A stretch of 64,000 nt of DNA from Flavobacterium hiemivividum (GCF_004349145.1 NZ_SMFO01000001.1:310001-374000); one strand, 5' to 3'; shown: positions 26,155-35,641, counted from the first letter of the stretch. Notes: generated by a model from the letters alone, not told the origin. Made by a program: numbers and translations.

Positions 26155-26221
26155 TATTCCCCTTTCCGAATATATTTCGTTTTCTTATCCTTTATTTATC
26201 AAATTTTTAAATTATCCTTTG

Positions 26222-26229
26222 TACTTTTG
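26222..26229 (+). promoter_or_regulatory. -7 promoter box of pruA
   Basis: TACTTTTG lies 94 bases before the pruA start and is preceded by an AT-rich stretch. No TTG at standard spacing. The leader has no structure I recognise. Confidence 0.45.
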
Positions 26230-26323
26230 CTGCAAGATAAATTATTCGTGCTATTTCGAATAATATACCTATACAATTGTCTAATCTTATCTGTAAACTA
26301 ACAGATTAACAAACTACAATATC

Positions 26324-27952
26324 ATGCTAAAAGGATTTTTTAACGTACCAAAGGCAGTAAACGAACCTGTAAAAAGCTACGCACCTAATTCACCTGAAAG
26401 AGTAGCCGTTCAAGCAGCTTACGCAGAAATGTGGAATTCTAAAATTGACGTACCTCTTTATATTGGAAGCGAAGAAATTAGAACCGGAGATACTAAAACA
26501 ATGTCAGCGCCTCACGATCACCAACATATCGTAGGAACATATCATCAAGCTGAAAAATCACATATTGAAGGCGCCATTGCAACGGCATTAAAAGCCAGAA
26601 CACAGTGGACTAAAATGGCATGGGAACAACGTGCTGGTATTTTCTTAAAAGCAGCTGAGTTGATCGCAGGTCCATACAGAGCCAGAATTAACGCTGCAAC
26701 AATGATTGCTCAATCTAAAACTATATATCAAGCTGAAATTGATGCTTCTTGTGAATTGATTGACTTTTTACGTTTCAACGTAGAGTACATGACTCAAATT
26801 TACAGCGAGCAACCAAAATCTAATTCAGACATGTGGAATCGTGTTGAATACAGAGCATTAGAAGGTTTTGTATATGCTATTACTCCTTTTAACTTTACCG
26901 CAATTGCCGGAAACTTACCATCTTGTGTTGCTTTAATGGGTAACGTAGTAGTTTGGAAACCAGCAGCAACTCAAGTATATTCAGCAAATTTATTGATGCA
27001 AATTTTTAAAGAAGCAGGATTACCTGATGGTGTAATCAACATGGTAATGGGAGATTCAGCAATGGTAACTGAAACCTTATTAGCTAGTCCAGATTTCGCA
27101 GGAGTTCACTTTACTGGTTCAACAGGAGTTTTTAATGATATTTGGGCAAAAATTGGAACAAACATCAGCAATTACAAAACATACCCAAGAATTGTAGGAG
27201 AAACAGGTGGAAAAGATTTTATTATCGCACATCCATCAGCTAACCCAAAACAAGTAACTACAGGAATTGCTCGTGGTGCTTTTGAGTACCAAGGTCAAAA
27301 ATGTAGTGCTGCTTCTCGTGTATATGTTCCACAAAGTTTGTGGCCAGCTGTGAAAACGCAATTAGAAGCTGATTTAAAATCAATGAAAATGGGTTCTCCA
27401 GAAGACATGAGTAATTTTATTACTGCTGTTATTTCTGAAGGTTCATTTGACAAATTAGCTCGTTTTATTGATCAAGCTAAAAAAGATACAGATGCTGAAG
27501 TAATCATTGGTGGAAACTATGATAAGTCTAAAGGATATTTCATCGAACCAACCGTTATTTTGACAACAAACCCAAAATACAGTACAATGGAAACGGAATT
27601 ATTCGGTCCTGTTGTAACTATTTATGTGTATGAAGACGCAAAATGGGCAGAGACATTAGAATTAGTTGATACTACATCAGAGTATGCATTAACTGGAGCT
27701 GTTTTCAGCCAAGACCGCTACGCAATTGAAGAAGCTACAGTAAAATTGCAAAATGCAGCAGGGAACTTCTACATCAATGACAAACCAACTGGTGCTGTGG
27801 TAGGAATGCAGCCATTTGGTGGAGCAAGAGGATCAGGAACGAATGACAAAGCAGGATCTATGCAAAATTTATTGCGTTGGACATCAGCAAGAACGATCAA
27901 AGAAACTTTTGTAACTCCAGTAGATTACAGATACCCTTTCTTAGGTGAATAA
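26324..27952 (+). CDS. pruA: 1-pyrroline-5-carboxylate dehydrogenase
   Basis: This enzyme oxidises L-glutamate gamma-semialdehyde to glutamate with NAD+, the last step of proline breakdown. The 542 residues fit the monofunctional PruA family. The NAD-binding strand VVWKPAATQVYSANLLMQ, the turn HFTGSTGVF and the general base E in IVGETGGKDF (about 291) are present. The catalytic cysteine is in YQGQKCSAASR (about 326). C-terminal PFGGARGSGTNDKAGS is the family substrate-binding loop. No putA or proline transporter is nearby, so the gene stands alone. Confidence 0.95.
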   Translation: MLKGFFNVPKAVNEPVKSYAPNSPERVAVQAAYAEMWNSKIDVPLYIGSEEIRTGDTKTMSAPHDHQHIVGTYHQAEKSHIEGAIATALKARTQWTKMAWEQRAGIFLKAAELIAGPYRARINAATMIAQSKTIYQAEIDASCELIDFLRFNVEYMTQIYSEQPKSNSDMWNRVEYRALEGFVYAITPFNFTAIAGNLPSCVALMGNVVVWKPAATQVYSANLLMQIFKEAGLPDGVINMVMGDSAMVTETLLASPDFAGVHFTGSTGVFNDIWAKIGTNISNYKTYPRIVGETGGKDFIIAHPSANPKQVTTGIARGAFEYQGQKCSAASRVYVPQSLWPAVKTQLEADLKSMKMGSPEDMSNFITAVISEGSFDKLARFIDQAKKDTDAEVIIGGNYDKSKGYFIEPTVILTTNPKYSTMETELFGPVVTIYVYEDAKWAETLELVDTTSEYALTGAVFSQDRYAIEEATVKLQNAAGNFYINDKPTGAVVGMQPFGGARGSGTNDKAGSMQNLLRWTSARTIKETFVTPVDYRYPFLGE

Positions 27953-27994
27953 ACAAGTTTGAAAGTCGAAAGACTTAATGAGCTTCACAATCAT

Positions 27995-28030
27995 AAAAAA
28001 GCCGAATCTAAATTTAGATTCGGCTTTTTT
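27995..28030. terminator. Bidirectional terminator between pruA and rsmG
   Basis: A 16-bp perfect stem (27995-28010 with 28015-28030; core GCCGAATCTA/TAGATTCGGC) with a 4-base loop lies between convergent genes. A and T runs on the two flanks allow it to serve both pruA and rsmG. Confidence 0.85.
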
Positions 28031-28090
28031 TACATTATTCTGTTTCCATAGTTACTATCTTTCGACTTTACGACTTTGGACATTATGACT

Positions 28091-28720
28091 CTAAACTACA
28101 TGCTTCAACGGTACATGCACCACTTTCTTCGTCTCAAAGAATTCATCTTCAAAGAAATCAGCTAAGTCATATTGAGTTGCTTTTGGGAAGTCTTTTAATT
28201 CCTCTGTCAAATCTCCGCCTTTTAGATAGAGAATACCATTTTTAAGTTCGTGCTTGCTTTTCTTCTTTACTTTATCTTTTATCCAAGACACAAAATCGGG
28301 CATATTAGTCACGGCGCGACTTACGATAAAATCAAAATCACCTTTAACTAATTCTGCTCTTAATTGCTCAGCTTTAACGTTTGTAAGCCCTAATCCATCC
28401 ACAACTGCCTGAACTACTTTAATTTTCTTCCCAATGATATCAATCAAATGGAAACGGGTTTCAGGGAAAAGAATCGCTAATGGAATTCCAGGAAACCCAC
28501 CCCCAGTTCCCACGTCGAGAACATAAGTACCTGGTACAAAATCTATAATTTTAGCAATCCCTAAAGAATGCAAAATATGCTTTGTGTATAAAGCGTCAAT
28601 ATCTTTTCTCGAAATAACATTAATTTTTTCGTTCCAATCGTGGTACAAAAAGTCTAACTTTTCGAATTGCTCCTTTTGGAGATCTGTCAAATTAGGAAAA
28701 TACTTAAGAATCTCGTCCAT
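28091..28720 (-). CDS. rsmG: 16S rRNA (guanine-527-N7)-methyltransferase
   Basis: RsmG (GidB) methylates G527 of 16S rRNA using S-adenosylmethionine. The 209 residues are standard. The SAM motif VLDVGTGGGFPGIPLA lies at about residues 68-83, followed by FHLIDIIGKKIKVVQ. The family segment DFIVSRAVTNM (about 131-141) and an N-terminal NVISRKDIDALYTKHILHS are present. Loss of this gene gives low-level streptomycin resistance in other bacteria. It diverges from the desaturase gene. Confidence 0.95.
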   Translation of the reverse strand: MDEILKYFPNLTDLQKEQFEKLDFLYHDWNEKINVISRKDIDALYTKHILHSLGIAKIIDFVPGTYVLDVGTGGGFPGIPLAILFPETRFHLIDIIGKKIKVVQAVVDGLGLTNVKAEQLRAELVKGDFDFIVSRAVTNMPDFVSWIKDKVKKKSKHELKNGILYLKGGDLTEELKDFPKATQYDLADFFEDEFFETKKVVHVPLKHVV

Positions 28721-28801
28721 CGTTCAAATTTTTTAACAAAAGTACAGTTTTTAACTCTTAAATATTTCACTCAATTTGGCATACTTAAAATTTATAATAA
28801 T

Positions 28802-28809
28802 TATCTTTG
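28802..28809 (+). promoter_or_regulatory. -7 promoter box of the fatty acid desaturase
   Basis: TATCTTTG sits 19 bases before the ATG at 28829. It rules out longer in-frame starts further upstream, which would overlap the rsmG start region. Confidence 0.55.
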
Positions 28810-28828
28810 GAACTTATTACATTTTTAT

Positions 28829-29920
28829 ATGATCAAAACACCTCCTACATTTGCTAAGCAAGATAAATTAAAGTTCTTCAGAACGCTTAACTCTCGGGTA
28901 AACAATTACTTCAAGGAAAATAATATTAAAAAAACGGGGAATTGGAAACTCCATTTGAAAACTATTATCCTGATAACTGTTTTTCTTGCACCTTACTTTT
29001 TAATCTTAACATTAGACATGCCTTTCTGGGCGCATTTATTGTTGACTATAGTTATGGGTATAGGAATGGCTGGAGTAGGTATGAATGTAATGCATGATGG
29101 AAATCATGGTTCTTATTCTAATAAAAACTGGGTCAATAAATTCATGGGTGGTACCATCTATATTCTTGCCGGAAACGTACACAACTGGCAGGTACAACAT
29201 AATGTATTGCACCACACTTACACCAATATTCCTGGTCATGATGAAGATCTAGATGCCGGAAGAATCATCCGATTTACAAAAGATGCAAAATGGCATTCTT
29301 TCCATCGTTTTCAACAATATTACTCCGTATTTTTATACGGTTTATTAACTTTCAATTGGGCTATTACAACCGATTTTAAGCAAATGAAAAACTACCTAAA
29401 AAGAAAATTATCCTATGGTGAAGCCAAAAGCCCAAAAGTGCTTTGGACAACTTTAATCATCACAAAAGTTATTTACATTTCGATTTGGATCGTATTACCA
29501 ATCGTTATTGGAATCACTTGGTGGAAAGTATTAATCGGCTTCTTTATTATGCACTACACTGCAGGATTGATTCTGAGCATCGTATTTCAATTAGCTCATG
29601 TTGTCGAAGAAACAGAAAATCCTTCTCCAAACGAATTGGGAGAAATGGGAAATACCTGGGCAATACACCAATTATTCACCACGACCAATTTTGCTCCAAA
29701 AAACAGAATAGTAAACTGGTACACTGGCGGTTTAAACCATCAAATTGAACATCATATTTTCCCAAATATCAGCCATATTCATTATGGTAAAATTGCTAAA
29801 ATTGTAAAAGAAACGGCAGAGGAATGTAATTTACCTTATTACGAATACAAAACAATGCGAAGTGCCGTTATTGCTCATTTCAAGCATTTGAAAGAACTGG
29901 GAATGAAGCCTGCAATCTAG
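28829..29920 (+). CDS. Membrane fatty acid desaturase / acyl-CoA desaturase
   Basis: A 363-residue di-iron membrane enzyme that inserts a double bond in acyl chains. The three histidine boxes are HDGNH (about residue 90), HNVLHH (about 125) and HQIEHH (about 308). The glutamine-first third box is typical of front-end (delta-5/6-type) desaturases, though no cytochrome b5 domain is attached. Four transmembrane segments fall near residues 47-85 and 200-250. The start was chosen at the ATG that follows the promoter box by 19 bases. Regiospecificity cannot be assigned. Confidence 0.88.
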   Translation: MIKTPPTFAKQDKLKFFRTLNSRVNNYFKENNIKKTGNWKLHLKTIILITVFLAPYFLILTLDMPFWAHLLLTIVMGIGMAGVGMNVMHDGNHGSYSNKNWVNKFMGGTIYILAGNVHNWQVQHNVLHHTYTNIPGHDEDLDAGRIIRFTKDAKWHSFHRFQQYYSVFLYGLLTFNWAITTDFKQMKNYLKRKLSYGEAKSPKVLWTTLIITKVIYISIWIVLPIVIGITWWKVLIGFFIMHYTAGLILSIVFQLAHVVEETENPSPNELGEMGNTWAIHQLFTTTNFAPKNRIVNWYTGGLNHQIEHHIFPNISHIHYGKIAKIVKETAEECNLPYYEYKTMRSAVIAHFKHLKELGMKPAI

Positions 29921-30024
29921 AGTCTAACTTCATAGTGATTAGCAGTAGTTCATTTCTATGAAAACAAATAAATAATTAACCTCCCTTGTTTCTATAAAAA
30001 ACGAGGGCAATCAACACTTTTTTA

Positions 30025-31212
30025 ATGAATCATTTACTTTCAGACAGAATTAACAACCTTGCTACATCACAAACATTAGCAATGGCGGCATTGGCAAGAG
30101 AGCTAAAAGCACAAGGAAAAGACATTATCAGCTTAAGTTTAGGAGAACCTGATTTCAATACTCCAGACTTTATCAAGGAAGCAGCTAAAAAAGCAATCGA
30201 CGAAAACTACAGCACCTACTCTCCAGTAGATGGATATGTTGAATTGAAAGAAGCTATCTGCCGAAAATTTAAAAGAGACAATGATTTAGATTACAAACCA
30301 TCACAAATTGTGATTTCTACAGGAGCGAAACAATCTTTATACAACATTGCACAAGTAATGTTAAACGATGGTGACGAAGTTATTTTACCAGCTCCTTACT
30401 GGGTTTCTTATTTCGAAATCGTAAAATTATCTGGTGGAGTTCCCGTTGAAGTTCCTACTTCGATTGAAAGTGACTTTAAAATCACTCCAGCACAATTAGA
30501 AGCGGCTATCACACCAAAAACAAAAATGATGTGGTTCAGTACTCCTTGTAATCCAAGTGGTTCAGTTTACAACAGAGAAGAATTAACAGCAATAGCTAAA
30601 GTATTAGAAAAATACCCCAACATTATTGTTGTTGCAGATGAAATATACGAGCACATCAATTTCTCAGGTACTTTTTGCAGTATCGCATCTATCCCAGGAA
30701 TGTTAGAAAAAACAATTACCGTAAACGGAGTTGCCAAAGCATTTGCAATGACAGGATGGAGAATTGGTTATATTGGAGCACCTGAATTTATCGCTAAAGC
30801 CTGTACAAAAATTCAAGGTCAAGTAACTTCTGGGGCTAATAGTATTGCACAGCGTGCTACTATTACTGCCGTAGATGCTGATCCATCAGTATTAAACGAA
30901 ATGGTTCAAGCTTTCCATAGCCGTAGAGATTTAGTAGTAGGATTAATCAAAGAAATTCCAGGAATGAAAATCAACGTCCCAGAAGGTGCATTCTATGTAT
31001 TTCCTGACGTTTCTTCTTTCTTCGGAAAGACATTAAGAGGAACAGTAATTAAAGACGCTAATGATTTCTCAATGTATCTTTTAGGAGAAGCAAATGTTGC
31101 GACTGTAACTGGTGACGCTTTTGGAAATCCAAATTGCATCCGTTTCTCATACGCGACAAGCGAAGACATCTTAAAAGAAGCTTTAAAAAGAATTAAAGAG
31201 GCAGTAGTTTAA
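30025..31212 (+). CDS. Class I aminotransferase (aspartate aminotransferase-like)
   Basis: A 395-residue PLP-dependent aminotransferase of fold type I, subgroup 1b. Landmarks are LGEPDFNTPDFIKEAAKKAI, the PLP phosphate-binding GAKQSL (about 94-99), CNPSGSVYN, the PLP-nitrogen ligand in VVADEIYEH and the Schiff-base lysine in AKAFAMTGWRIGY. The likely reaction moves the amino group between aspartate and 2-oxoglutarate, though other substrates are common in this family. It ends in a terminator. The leader contains a hairpin (29982-30008, CCCTTGTTT with AAACGAGGG) that may terminate the desaturase transcript. Confidence 0.92.
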   Translation: MNHLLSDRINNLATSQTLAMAALARELKAQGKDIISLSLGEPDFNTPDFIKEAAKKAIDENYSTYSPVDGYVELKEAICRKFKRDNDLDYKPSQIVISTGAKQSLYNIAQVMLNDGDEVILPAPYWVSYFEIVKLSGGVPVEVPTSIESDFKITPAQLEAAITPKTKMMWFSTPCNPSGSVYNREELTAIAKVLEKYPNIIVVADEIYEHINFSGTFCSIASIPGMLEKTITVNGVAKAFAMTGWRIGYIGAPEFIAKACTKIQGQVTSGANSIAQRATITAVDADPSVLNEMVQAFHSRRDLVVGLIKEIPGMKINVPEGAFYVFPDVSSFFGKTLRGTVIKDANDFSMYLLGEANVATVTGDAFGNPNCIRFSYATSEDILKEALKRIKEAVV

Positions 31213-31236
31213 TACACTCTCTTCAGCTATAAACTA

Positions 31237-31270
31237 AAATGCCTCTTGATTTATCTCTTGAGGCATTTCT
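31237..31270 (+). terminator. Terminator of the aminotransferase gene
   Basis: AAATGCCTC (31237-31245) pairs with GAGGCATTT (31260-31268) around a loop of 14 bases, with T-rich sequence after it. Confidence 0.65.
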
Positions 31271-31416
31271 TTTACTCACACAACACATAAAAGAACTTAT
31301 CGCACTGATTTTTAGTGACATTCCATAATTTTATAAAAAAGTGTAGAAATGTTGTAATGCATAAAACCCATTCTATCACCATCTTTGTCTTATACAAATA
31401 ATTAAAAACAAAGATC

Positions 31417-31869
31417 ATGACAAGTACAGATGAAAACAGAAAAGAGATTGTTGACACATTAGATGGATTAATTGAAATTCTTGAAGACGGAAAATTAGGA
31501 TATACTAACGCCGCTGAGCATGTAGAAAACACAGATATGAAACATAATTTCATACAGTATGCACGCGAACGCGCACTATATATTGTAGAATTACAAGACG
31601 AAATCAATCGATTAGGAAAATCTACAGATACCTCTGGCGGCGGAGTACTAGGTTCTTTACACCGTGCTTGGATAGACATAAAATCAACTTTCACTAGTGG
31701 TGACACTGAAGCCATTGTGAACGCTTGCATTACTGGCGAAGAAGCCGCTATCGAAAAATACGAATTGGCATTAAAGAAAGAGGAAATTCAACCTACTCAG
31801 AGTGCACTGATTTCAAAACAATTAAATGGTATCAAAGCTGTTTTAATGAGATTAAAGGCAAATAGTTAA
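31417..31869 (+). CDS. PA2169-family four-helix-bundle protein (DUF2383)
   Basis: A 150-residue soluble protein predicted to be all-helical, of the ferritin-like DUF2383/PA2169 family. Conserved carboxylate and histidine positions recur in the helices: EILEDGKLGYTNAAEHVEN, then EAIVNACITGEEAAIEKYE near residue 115. A glycine stretch (DTSGGGVLGS) separates the two halves. Members are often stress-induced in other bacteria; metal binding is suspected from the fold but not shown. It begins a single-gene transcript ended by the hairpin at 31921. Confidence 0.82.
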   Translation: MTSTDENRKEIVDTLDGLIEILEDGKLGYTNAAEHVENTDMKHNFIQYARERALYIVELQDEINRLGKSTDTSGGGVLGSLHRAWIDIKSTFTSGDTEAIVNACITGEEAAIEKYELALKKEEIQPTQSALISKQLNGIKAVLMRLKANS

Positions 31870-31920
31870 TTTAAAAATAAGCTTAAAGTGTCCCGCAAGA
31901 CGCATCTATTTCCAAATATT

Positions 31921-31970
31921 AAATAGTTTAAGGTTTGAAGTTTCACAGCTCCAAATTTTAAACTATTTTT
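31921..31970 (+). terminator. Terminator of the DUF2383 gene
   Basis: AAATAGTTTAA (31921-31931) pairs with TTAAACTATTT (31958-31968). The sequence between can extend the helix with some mismatches, and a T run follows. Confidence 0.65.
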
Positions 31971-31978
31971 GTTTCAGG

Positions 31979-32099
31979 GCGTGACCTCTTTAAAAAAAAG
32001 AAAGCTTTTTTTTAAAGAGGTCGGGCTATACGTTGCAATCTTTTATTCCTTCCGATAACGCTTCAGGAATAAAAGGATTTCCACTACTATCCCTCACGC
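31979..32099. ncRNA. Putative structured RNA element, copy A, upstream of purT
   Basis: The sequence folds compactly in the plus orientation. An outer helix is GCGTGA (31979-31984) with TCACGC (32094-32099). An 18-bp perfect hairpin occupies 31983-32022. GGG (32023-32025) can pair with CCC (32091-32093). A second hairpin is CTTTTATTCC (32040-32049) with GGAATAAAAG (32066-32075). On the minus strand it reads ...GGAAATCCTTTT...AAAAGATTGCAACGTATAGCCC, the same framework as copies B and C. The active strand is uncertain. It fills most of the 324-base gap before purT. Confidence 0.5.
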
Positions 32100-32193
32100 A
32101 AACTTGGTTTTCCCAAGGAATTAGTCCCTCTCATTTAGATAAAAATATGAGATGTTCTCGATTCGCTCCTTGCAATAAAATAAAAAAATTAAC

Positions 32194-33354
32194 ATGAAAA
32201 TACTACTTCTAGGCTCTGGCGAATTAGGAAAAGAATTTACAATTGCTGCCCAACGCATCGGGCAAACCATAATTGCGGTAGACAGTTATGAAAACGCTCC
32301 TGCTATGCAAGTCGCCCACGGTTTTGAAGTCATCAACATGCTTGACGGCCAAGCGTTAGATCGTATCGTAGCCAAACACAAACCAGATTTCATTGTCCCT
32401 GAGATAGAAGCCATACGTACAGAACGCTTTTACGATTATGAAAAACAAGGGATTACTGTAGTTCCATCTGCAAAAGCAGCTAATTTCACAATGAATAGAA
32501 AAGCGATCCGTGATTTGGCCGCCAAAGAATTGGGTTTAAAAACGGCCGCTTACCGCTACGCCACCACTGCCGACGAACTGCGAAAAGGAGTAGAAGCCGT
32601 CGGGATGCCTTGCGTAGTAAAACCATTAATGAGTTCGTCTGGAAAAGGGCAATCGACCATAAAAACAGCAGCCGATATCGAGAAAGCATGGAATTATGCT
32701 GTAGAAGGATCAAGAGGCGATGTCGTGGAAGTGATCGTGGAAGCTTTTGTCAAATTCAATTCGGAGATTACGTTATTGACCGTTGTTCAAAATAACAATC
32801 CTACTTTATTTTGCGCACCAATTGGTCACCGTCAAGAACGTGGTGATTATCAGGAAAGCTGGCAGCCAGCGAGAATCTCAGACAAAGATTTATACGAAGC
32901 ACAAGACATGGCCGAAAAAGTGACCGAGTCCCTAGGTGGCGCCGGCCTTTTTGGAGTCGAGTTTTTCTTGACAGATGATGGTGTTTACTTTTCAGAACTC
33001 TCTCCTCGTCCACACGATACTGGAATGGTAACTTTGGCAGCAACACAAAACTTCAATCAGTTTGAGTTGCATCTACGTGCGATTTTAAGCTTACCAATAT
33101 TCGAAATTACTTTGGAAAAAGCAGGCGCAAGCGCAGTAATTTTAGCTTCTGAAAATAGTAGCAGCCCCGCATTTTCAGGATTAGAAAAAATCGCAGCTTT
33201 ACCTAAAACAGATTTTAGAATATTTGGCAAACCCAGCTCACGACCATATAGAAGAATGGGCGTTGCCTTAGTCAATGATAAATTAGAAACTCCAATTGAA
33301 GAAATTGTTGATAAAGCTAAAGAAGCCGCTAAATTAATTACCGTTCAGCCGTAA
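32194..33354 (+). CDS. purT: Formate-dependent phosphoribosylglycinamide formyltransferase
   Basis: PurT makes formyl-GAR for purine synthesis directly from formate and ATP, avoiding the folate-dependent PurN route. The 386 residues carry the ATP-grasp fold. The N-terminal [12 protein letters not shown], the ATP-binding [14 protein letters not shown] (about 153-166) and the Mg-binding [20 protein letters not shown] (about 248-267) are clear. A folded RNA element lies 95 bases upstream. Its stop codon abuts, tail to tail, the stop of the AraC regulator, with no room for a terminator between. Confidence 0.96.
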   Translation: MKILLLGSGELGKEFTIAAQRIGQTIIAVDSYENAPAMQVAHGFEVINMLDGQALDRIVAKHKPDFIVPEIEAIRTERFYDYEKQGITVVPSAKAANFTMNRKAIRDLAAKELGLKTAAYRYATTADELRKGVEAVGMPCVVKPLMSSSGKGQSTIKTAADIEKAWNYAVEGSRGDVVEVIVEAFVKFNSEITLLTVVQNNNPTLFCAPIGHRQERGDYQESWQPARISDKDLYEAQDMAEKVTESLGGAGLFGVEFFLTDDGVYFSELSPRPHDTGMVTLAATQNFNQFELHLRAILSLPIFEITLEKAGASAVILASENSSSPAFSGLEKIAALPKTDFRIFGKPSSRPYRRMGVALVNDKLETPIEEIVDKAKEAAKLITVQP

Positions 33355-34218
33355 TTATTTTTTAGAATCCCGAAATGTTTTGGGAGTCATTCCCGTATTT
33401 TTTTTAAACAGTCGCACAAAATAGGAATAATCATCATAGCCTAATTTTGTTGCGACTTCATTTACCGTTAGGTTTTTATTCATCAACATTCGTTTAGACT
33501 CCAAAATAACTCGGTGAATAATAACTTCGGTTGTCGTCTTTTTCAAAATCTCATTACATATCCTATTCAAATGTTTCAACGTAATATTAAGATGCGAAGC
33601 ATAAAAAGAAGCCGCTTTTTCAGTTTTAAAGTTACTTTCTAAAAACTGCTCAAAATCCTTAATTTTTACATTATAAGAATGCGCTTCATGAACATGATTT
33701 TCAATATACTTTCTGGCAAGTTCGATATGAATACTATCTAACAAGTTCATGATTTTATCCTGCTTCAACATTTTATTTGCCTTATTCTCTTCAATCAAAC
33801 TATTAAAGTAAGGCAAAATCGCTTTTACTTCATCATTATCCAACAAAATCTCAGGGCTATTAGTCACCGAAGAATAATAAGGATACTGGTCAATTGATTT
33901 CTGTCCAAAATAAAGATTATACATTTCATAAGAGTAGAAAACTACAAATCCTTCAATATCGTCTGACAAATCCCAATTATGTATTTGTCCCGGTTGTAGA
34001 AGAAAAACACTTCCTGAATGGATTGAAAAGCGATCAAAATCGATCTCATGTGTTCCCGATCCATGCGTAAAAAAAACCAAAACATAAAAATTATGCCGAT
34101 GTGGCTCTTCCACAAAACCATGACTGATTAAATGATTACTAAACGTATTAATATACAAATCACTATTTACTGAATTGCAGTTAAATCGCTGGATATCGTA
34201 AATAGGGTATTTTTTCAT
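33355..34218 (-). CDS. AraC-family transcriptional regulator
   Basis: A 287-residue regulator with an N-terminal cupin-like sensor domain (HRHNFYVLVFFTHGSGTHEID near residue 41 onward). The C-terminal double helix-turn-helix of the AraC family covers about residues 190-287. The second recognition unit reads VNEVATKLGYDDYSYFVRLFKKNTGMTP in segments, ending PKTFRDSKK. The cupin motif GSVFLLQPGQIHNW suggests small-molecule sensing. It is convergent with purT and diverges from the DUF983 gene, a possible target. Confidence 0.88.
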   Translation of the reverse strand: MKKYPIYDIQRFNCNSVNSDLYINTFSNHLISHGFVEEPHRHNFYVLVFFTHGSGTHEIDFDRFSIHSGSVFLLQPGQIHNWDLSDDIEGFVVFYSYEMYNLYFGQKSIDQYPYYSSVTNSPEILLDNDEVKAILPYFNSLIEENKANKMLKQDKIMNLLDSIHIELARKYIENHVHEAHSYNVKIKDFEQFLESNFKTEKAASFYASHLNITLKHLNRICNEILKKTTTEVIIHRVILESKRMLMNKNLTVNEVATKLGYDDYSYFVRLFKKNTGMTPKTFRDSKK

Positions 34219-34309
34219 AATTGCAGAAATGTCTTTATTGTGCTATAACTAGCGAATATACAAAACAACTAGAACATAGATAATAAATACCTTTGAAAAA
34301 AATTACAAC

Positions 34310-34672
34310 ATGTCAAACTCACTTGTTCACATCCTTAATAATGATTGTCCAAACTGCTTAAAGGGTAAGGTTTTTAAAGAAAACAACATCTTTTTCAAAT
34401 TCACTTTTCCAAAAATGAACGAACATTGCCAACACTGTCATTTCAAATTTGAAAAAGAACCAGGTTACTTTTTTGGCGCTATGTATGTCAATTATGGCTT
34501 ATCGGTAGCACAAGGAATTGCGACTTATGTTATTGCCCATTTTTTCTTTGAAGAAACTTTTGACTTAAGAATGATCCCAATTATCATGGCTGTGATCTTA
34601 GCGCTATCGACCTTCAACATACGACTATCAAGACTGCTATGGATTTATATGTTTAAGAATTATTCCAATTAA
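34310..34672 (+). CDS. DUF983 membrane protein with zinc-ribbon-like cysteines
   Basis: A 120-residue protein with two CxxC pairs near the N-terminus (CPNCLKG and HCQHCHF), presumably one metal site. Two transmembrane helices follow (about residues 58-80 and 90-108). The segment EKEPGYFFGAMYVNYGLS is typical of DUF983. Function is unknown. It lies head-to-head with the AraC regulator and may be controlled by it. Confidence 0.82.
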   Translation: MSNSLVHILNNDCPNCLKGKVFKENNIFFKFTFPKMNEHCQHCHFKFEKEPGYFFGAMYVNYGLSVAQGIATYVIAHFFFEETFDLRMIPIIMAVILALSTFNIRLSRLLWIYMFKNYSN

Positions 34673-34730
34673 AAAGTATCTGATGGGTTGAAAAAAAATG
34701 ACTATATTGTCCTTCTAAAATTTTCAACAA

Positions 34731-35066
34731 ATGAAAAAACATATAACGGCATTATTTCTATTTTCAATTTTACTTGTAAATGCCCAAGACAAAAAAGAGC
34801 AGCAAAAAGCCCAAATTGGAGAAGCTTCCTGTGGTCAATGCCAATTTAAAATGAAAGGTCAAGGTTGCGATTTAGCAGTACGAATCGACGGAAAATCGTA
34901 TTTTGTAGATGGAACTGCCCTCGATTCCCACGGAGACGCACATGCTAAGGATGGTTTTTGTTCTAAAGTAAGAAAAGCCGAAGTAGTTGGTGAGGTTAAA
35001 AACGATCGTTTTGTAGTTTCACAATTCAAATTATTTCCCGAAGCCAAGAAAACAAGGAAAAAATAG
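34731..35066 (+). CDS. Exported protein of the DUF6370 type
   Basis: A 111-residue exported protein with a signal peptide (ALFLFSILLVNAQ). The core carries three or four cysteines, EASCGQCQFKMKGQGCDLAVR, a pattern suggesting metal or redox binding. The later segment DSHGDAHAKDGFCSKVRKA adds two histidines and another cysteine. The layout matches DUF6370, seen often in Flavobacteria. The stop shares its last base with the GTG start of the Crp/Fnr gene, so the two are co-translated. Function unknown. Confidence 0.72.
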   Translation: MKKHITALFLFSILLVNAQDKKEQQKAQIGEASCGQCQFKMKGQGCDLAVRIDGKSYFVDGTALDSHGDAHAKDGFCSKVRKAEVVGEVKNDRFVVSQFKLFPEAKKTRKK

Positions 35067-35641
35067 TGTCACTACTTCTTCAAAACATTAGCAAACATAT
35101 AATACTTTGTCCAGAGGAACAACATCTTTTTTTATCTAAAACTGAAATTCATCATTTTAAATCTAAAACGATAATATTGAGCCCTGGACAGGTTTGCAAA
35201 TACTCCTATTTTGTAAACTCAGGAGTTTTGAGAAGTTTTAACATCACTGACAATATCGTCGAACATGTCTTAAGTTTCGCCTGTGAAGGTTGGTGGATTG
35301 GCGACATGTACAGTTTGTTTTCACAAAAACCAGCCATTCTTTTTATCGAAGTTCTAGAGGACGCCGAAATTGTTATGCTTTCCAAAGAAAATCAAGAATT
35401 TCTTTATGCTGAAATTCCGAAACTAGAACGCTTTTTCAGAATCCTGACCGAAAACTCTTTGGTCGCTAACCAAGAACGTCTCATGGATAATCTAAGTTTA
35501 TCAGCAGAAGAGCGCTTTGAAAAATTTCGAATAAAATACCCTAGCCTACTTCAGAAAATCTCTCAAAAACAGATTGCTTCTTACATTGGCGTGACACCAG
35601 AATTTTTTAGCAAGATGAAATCGAAGTTACTTAGAAAATAA
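35066..35641 (+). CDS. Crp/Fnr-family transcriptional regulator
   Basis: A 191-residue regulator with a cyclic-nucleotide-binding-like beta-roll (about residues 10-120; LSPGQVCKYSYFVNSGVLR) and a C-terminal winged-helix ending KQIASYIGVTPEFFSKMKSKL. No cysteine cluster of the FNR type is present. The start is GTG at 35066, overlapping the preceding stop (TAGTG). This keeps the full-length domain and gives translational coupling to the cysteine-rich exported protein, whose metabolism it may regulate. Ligand unknown. Confidence 0.88.
   Translation: MSLLLQNISKHIILCPEEQHLFLSKTEIHHFKSKTIILSPGQVCKYSYFVNSGVLRSFNITDNIVEHVLSFACEGWWIGDMYSLFSQKPAILFIEVLEDAEIVMLSKENQEFLYAEIPKLERFFRILTENSLVANQERLMDNLSLSAEERFEKFRIKYPSLLQKISQKQIASYIGVTPEFFSKMKSKLLRK

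Noticed and set aside
31983..32022. Simple terminator for the DUF2383 gene
   Set aside because: That gene already has a hairpin at 31921-31968. This 18-bp hairpin is followed by GGGCTAT, not T residues, and forms part of a larger fold.
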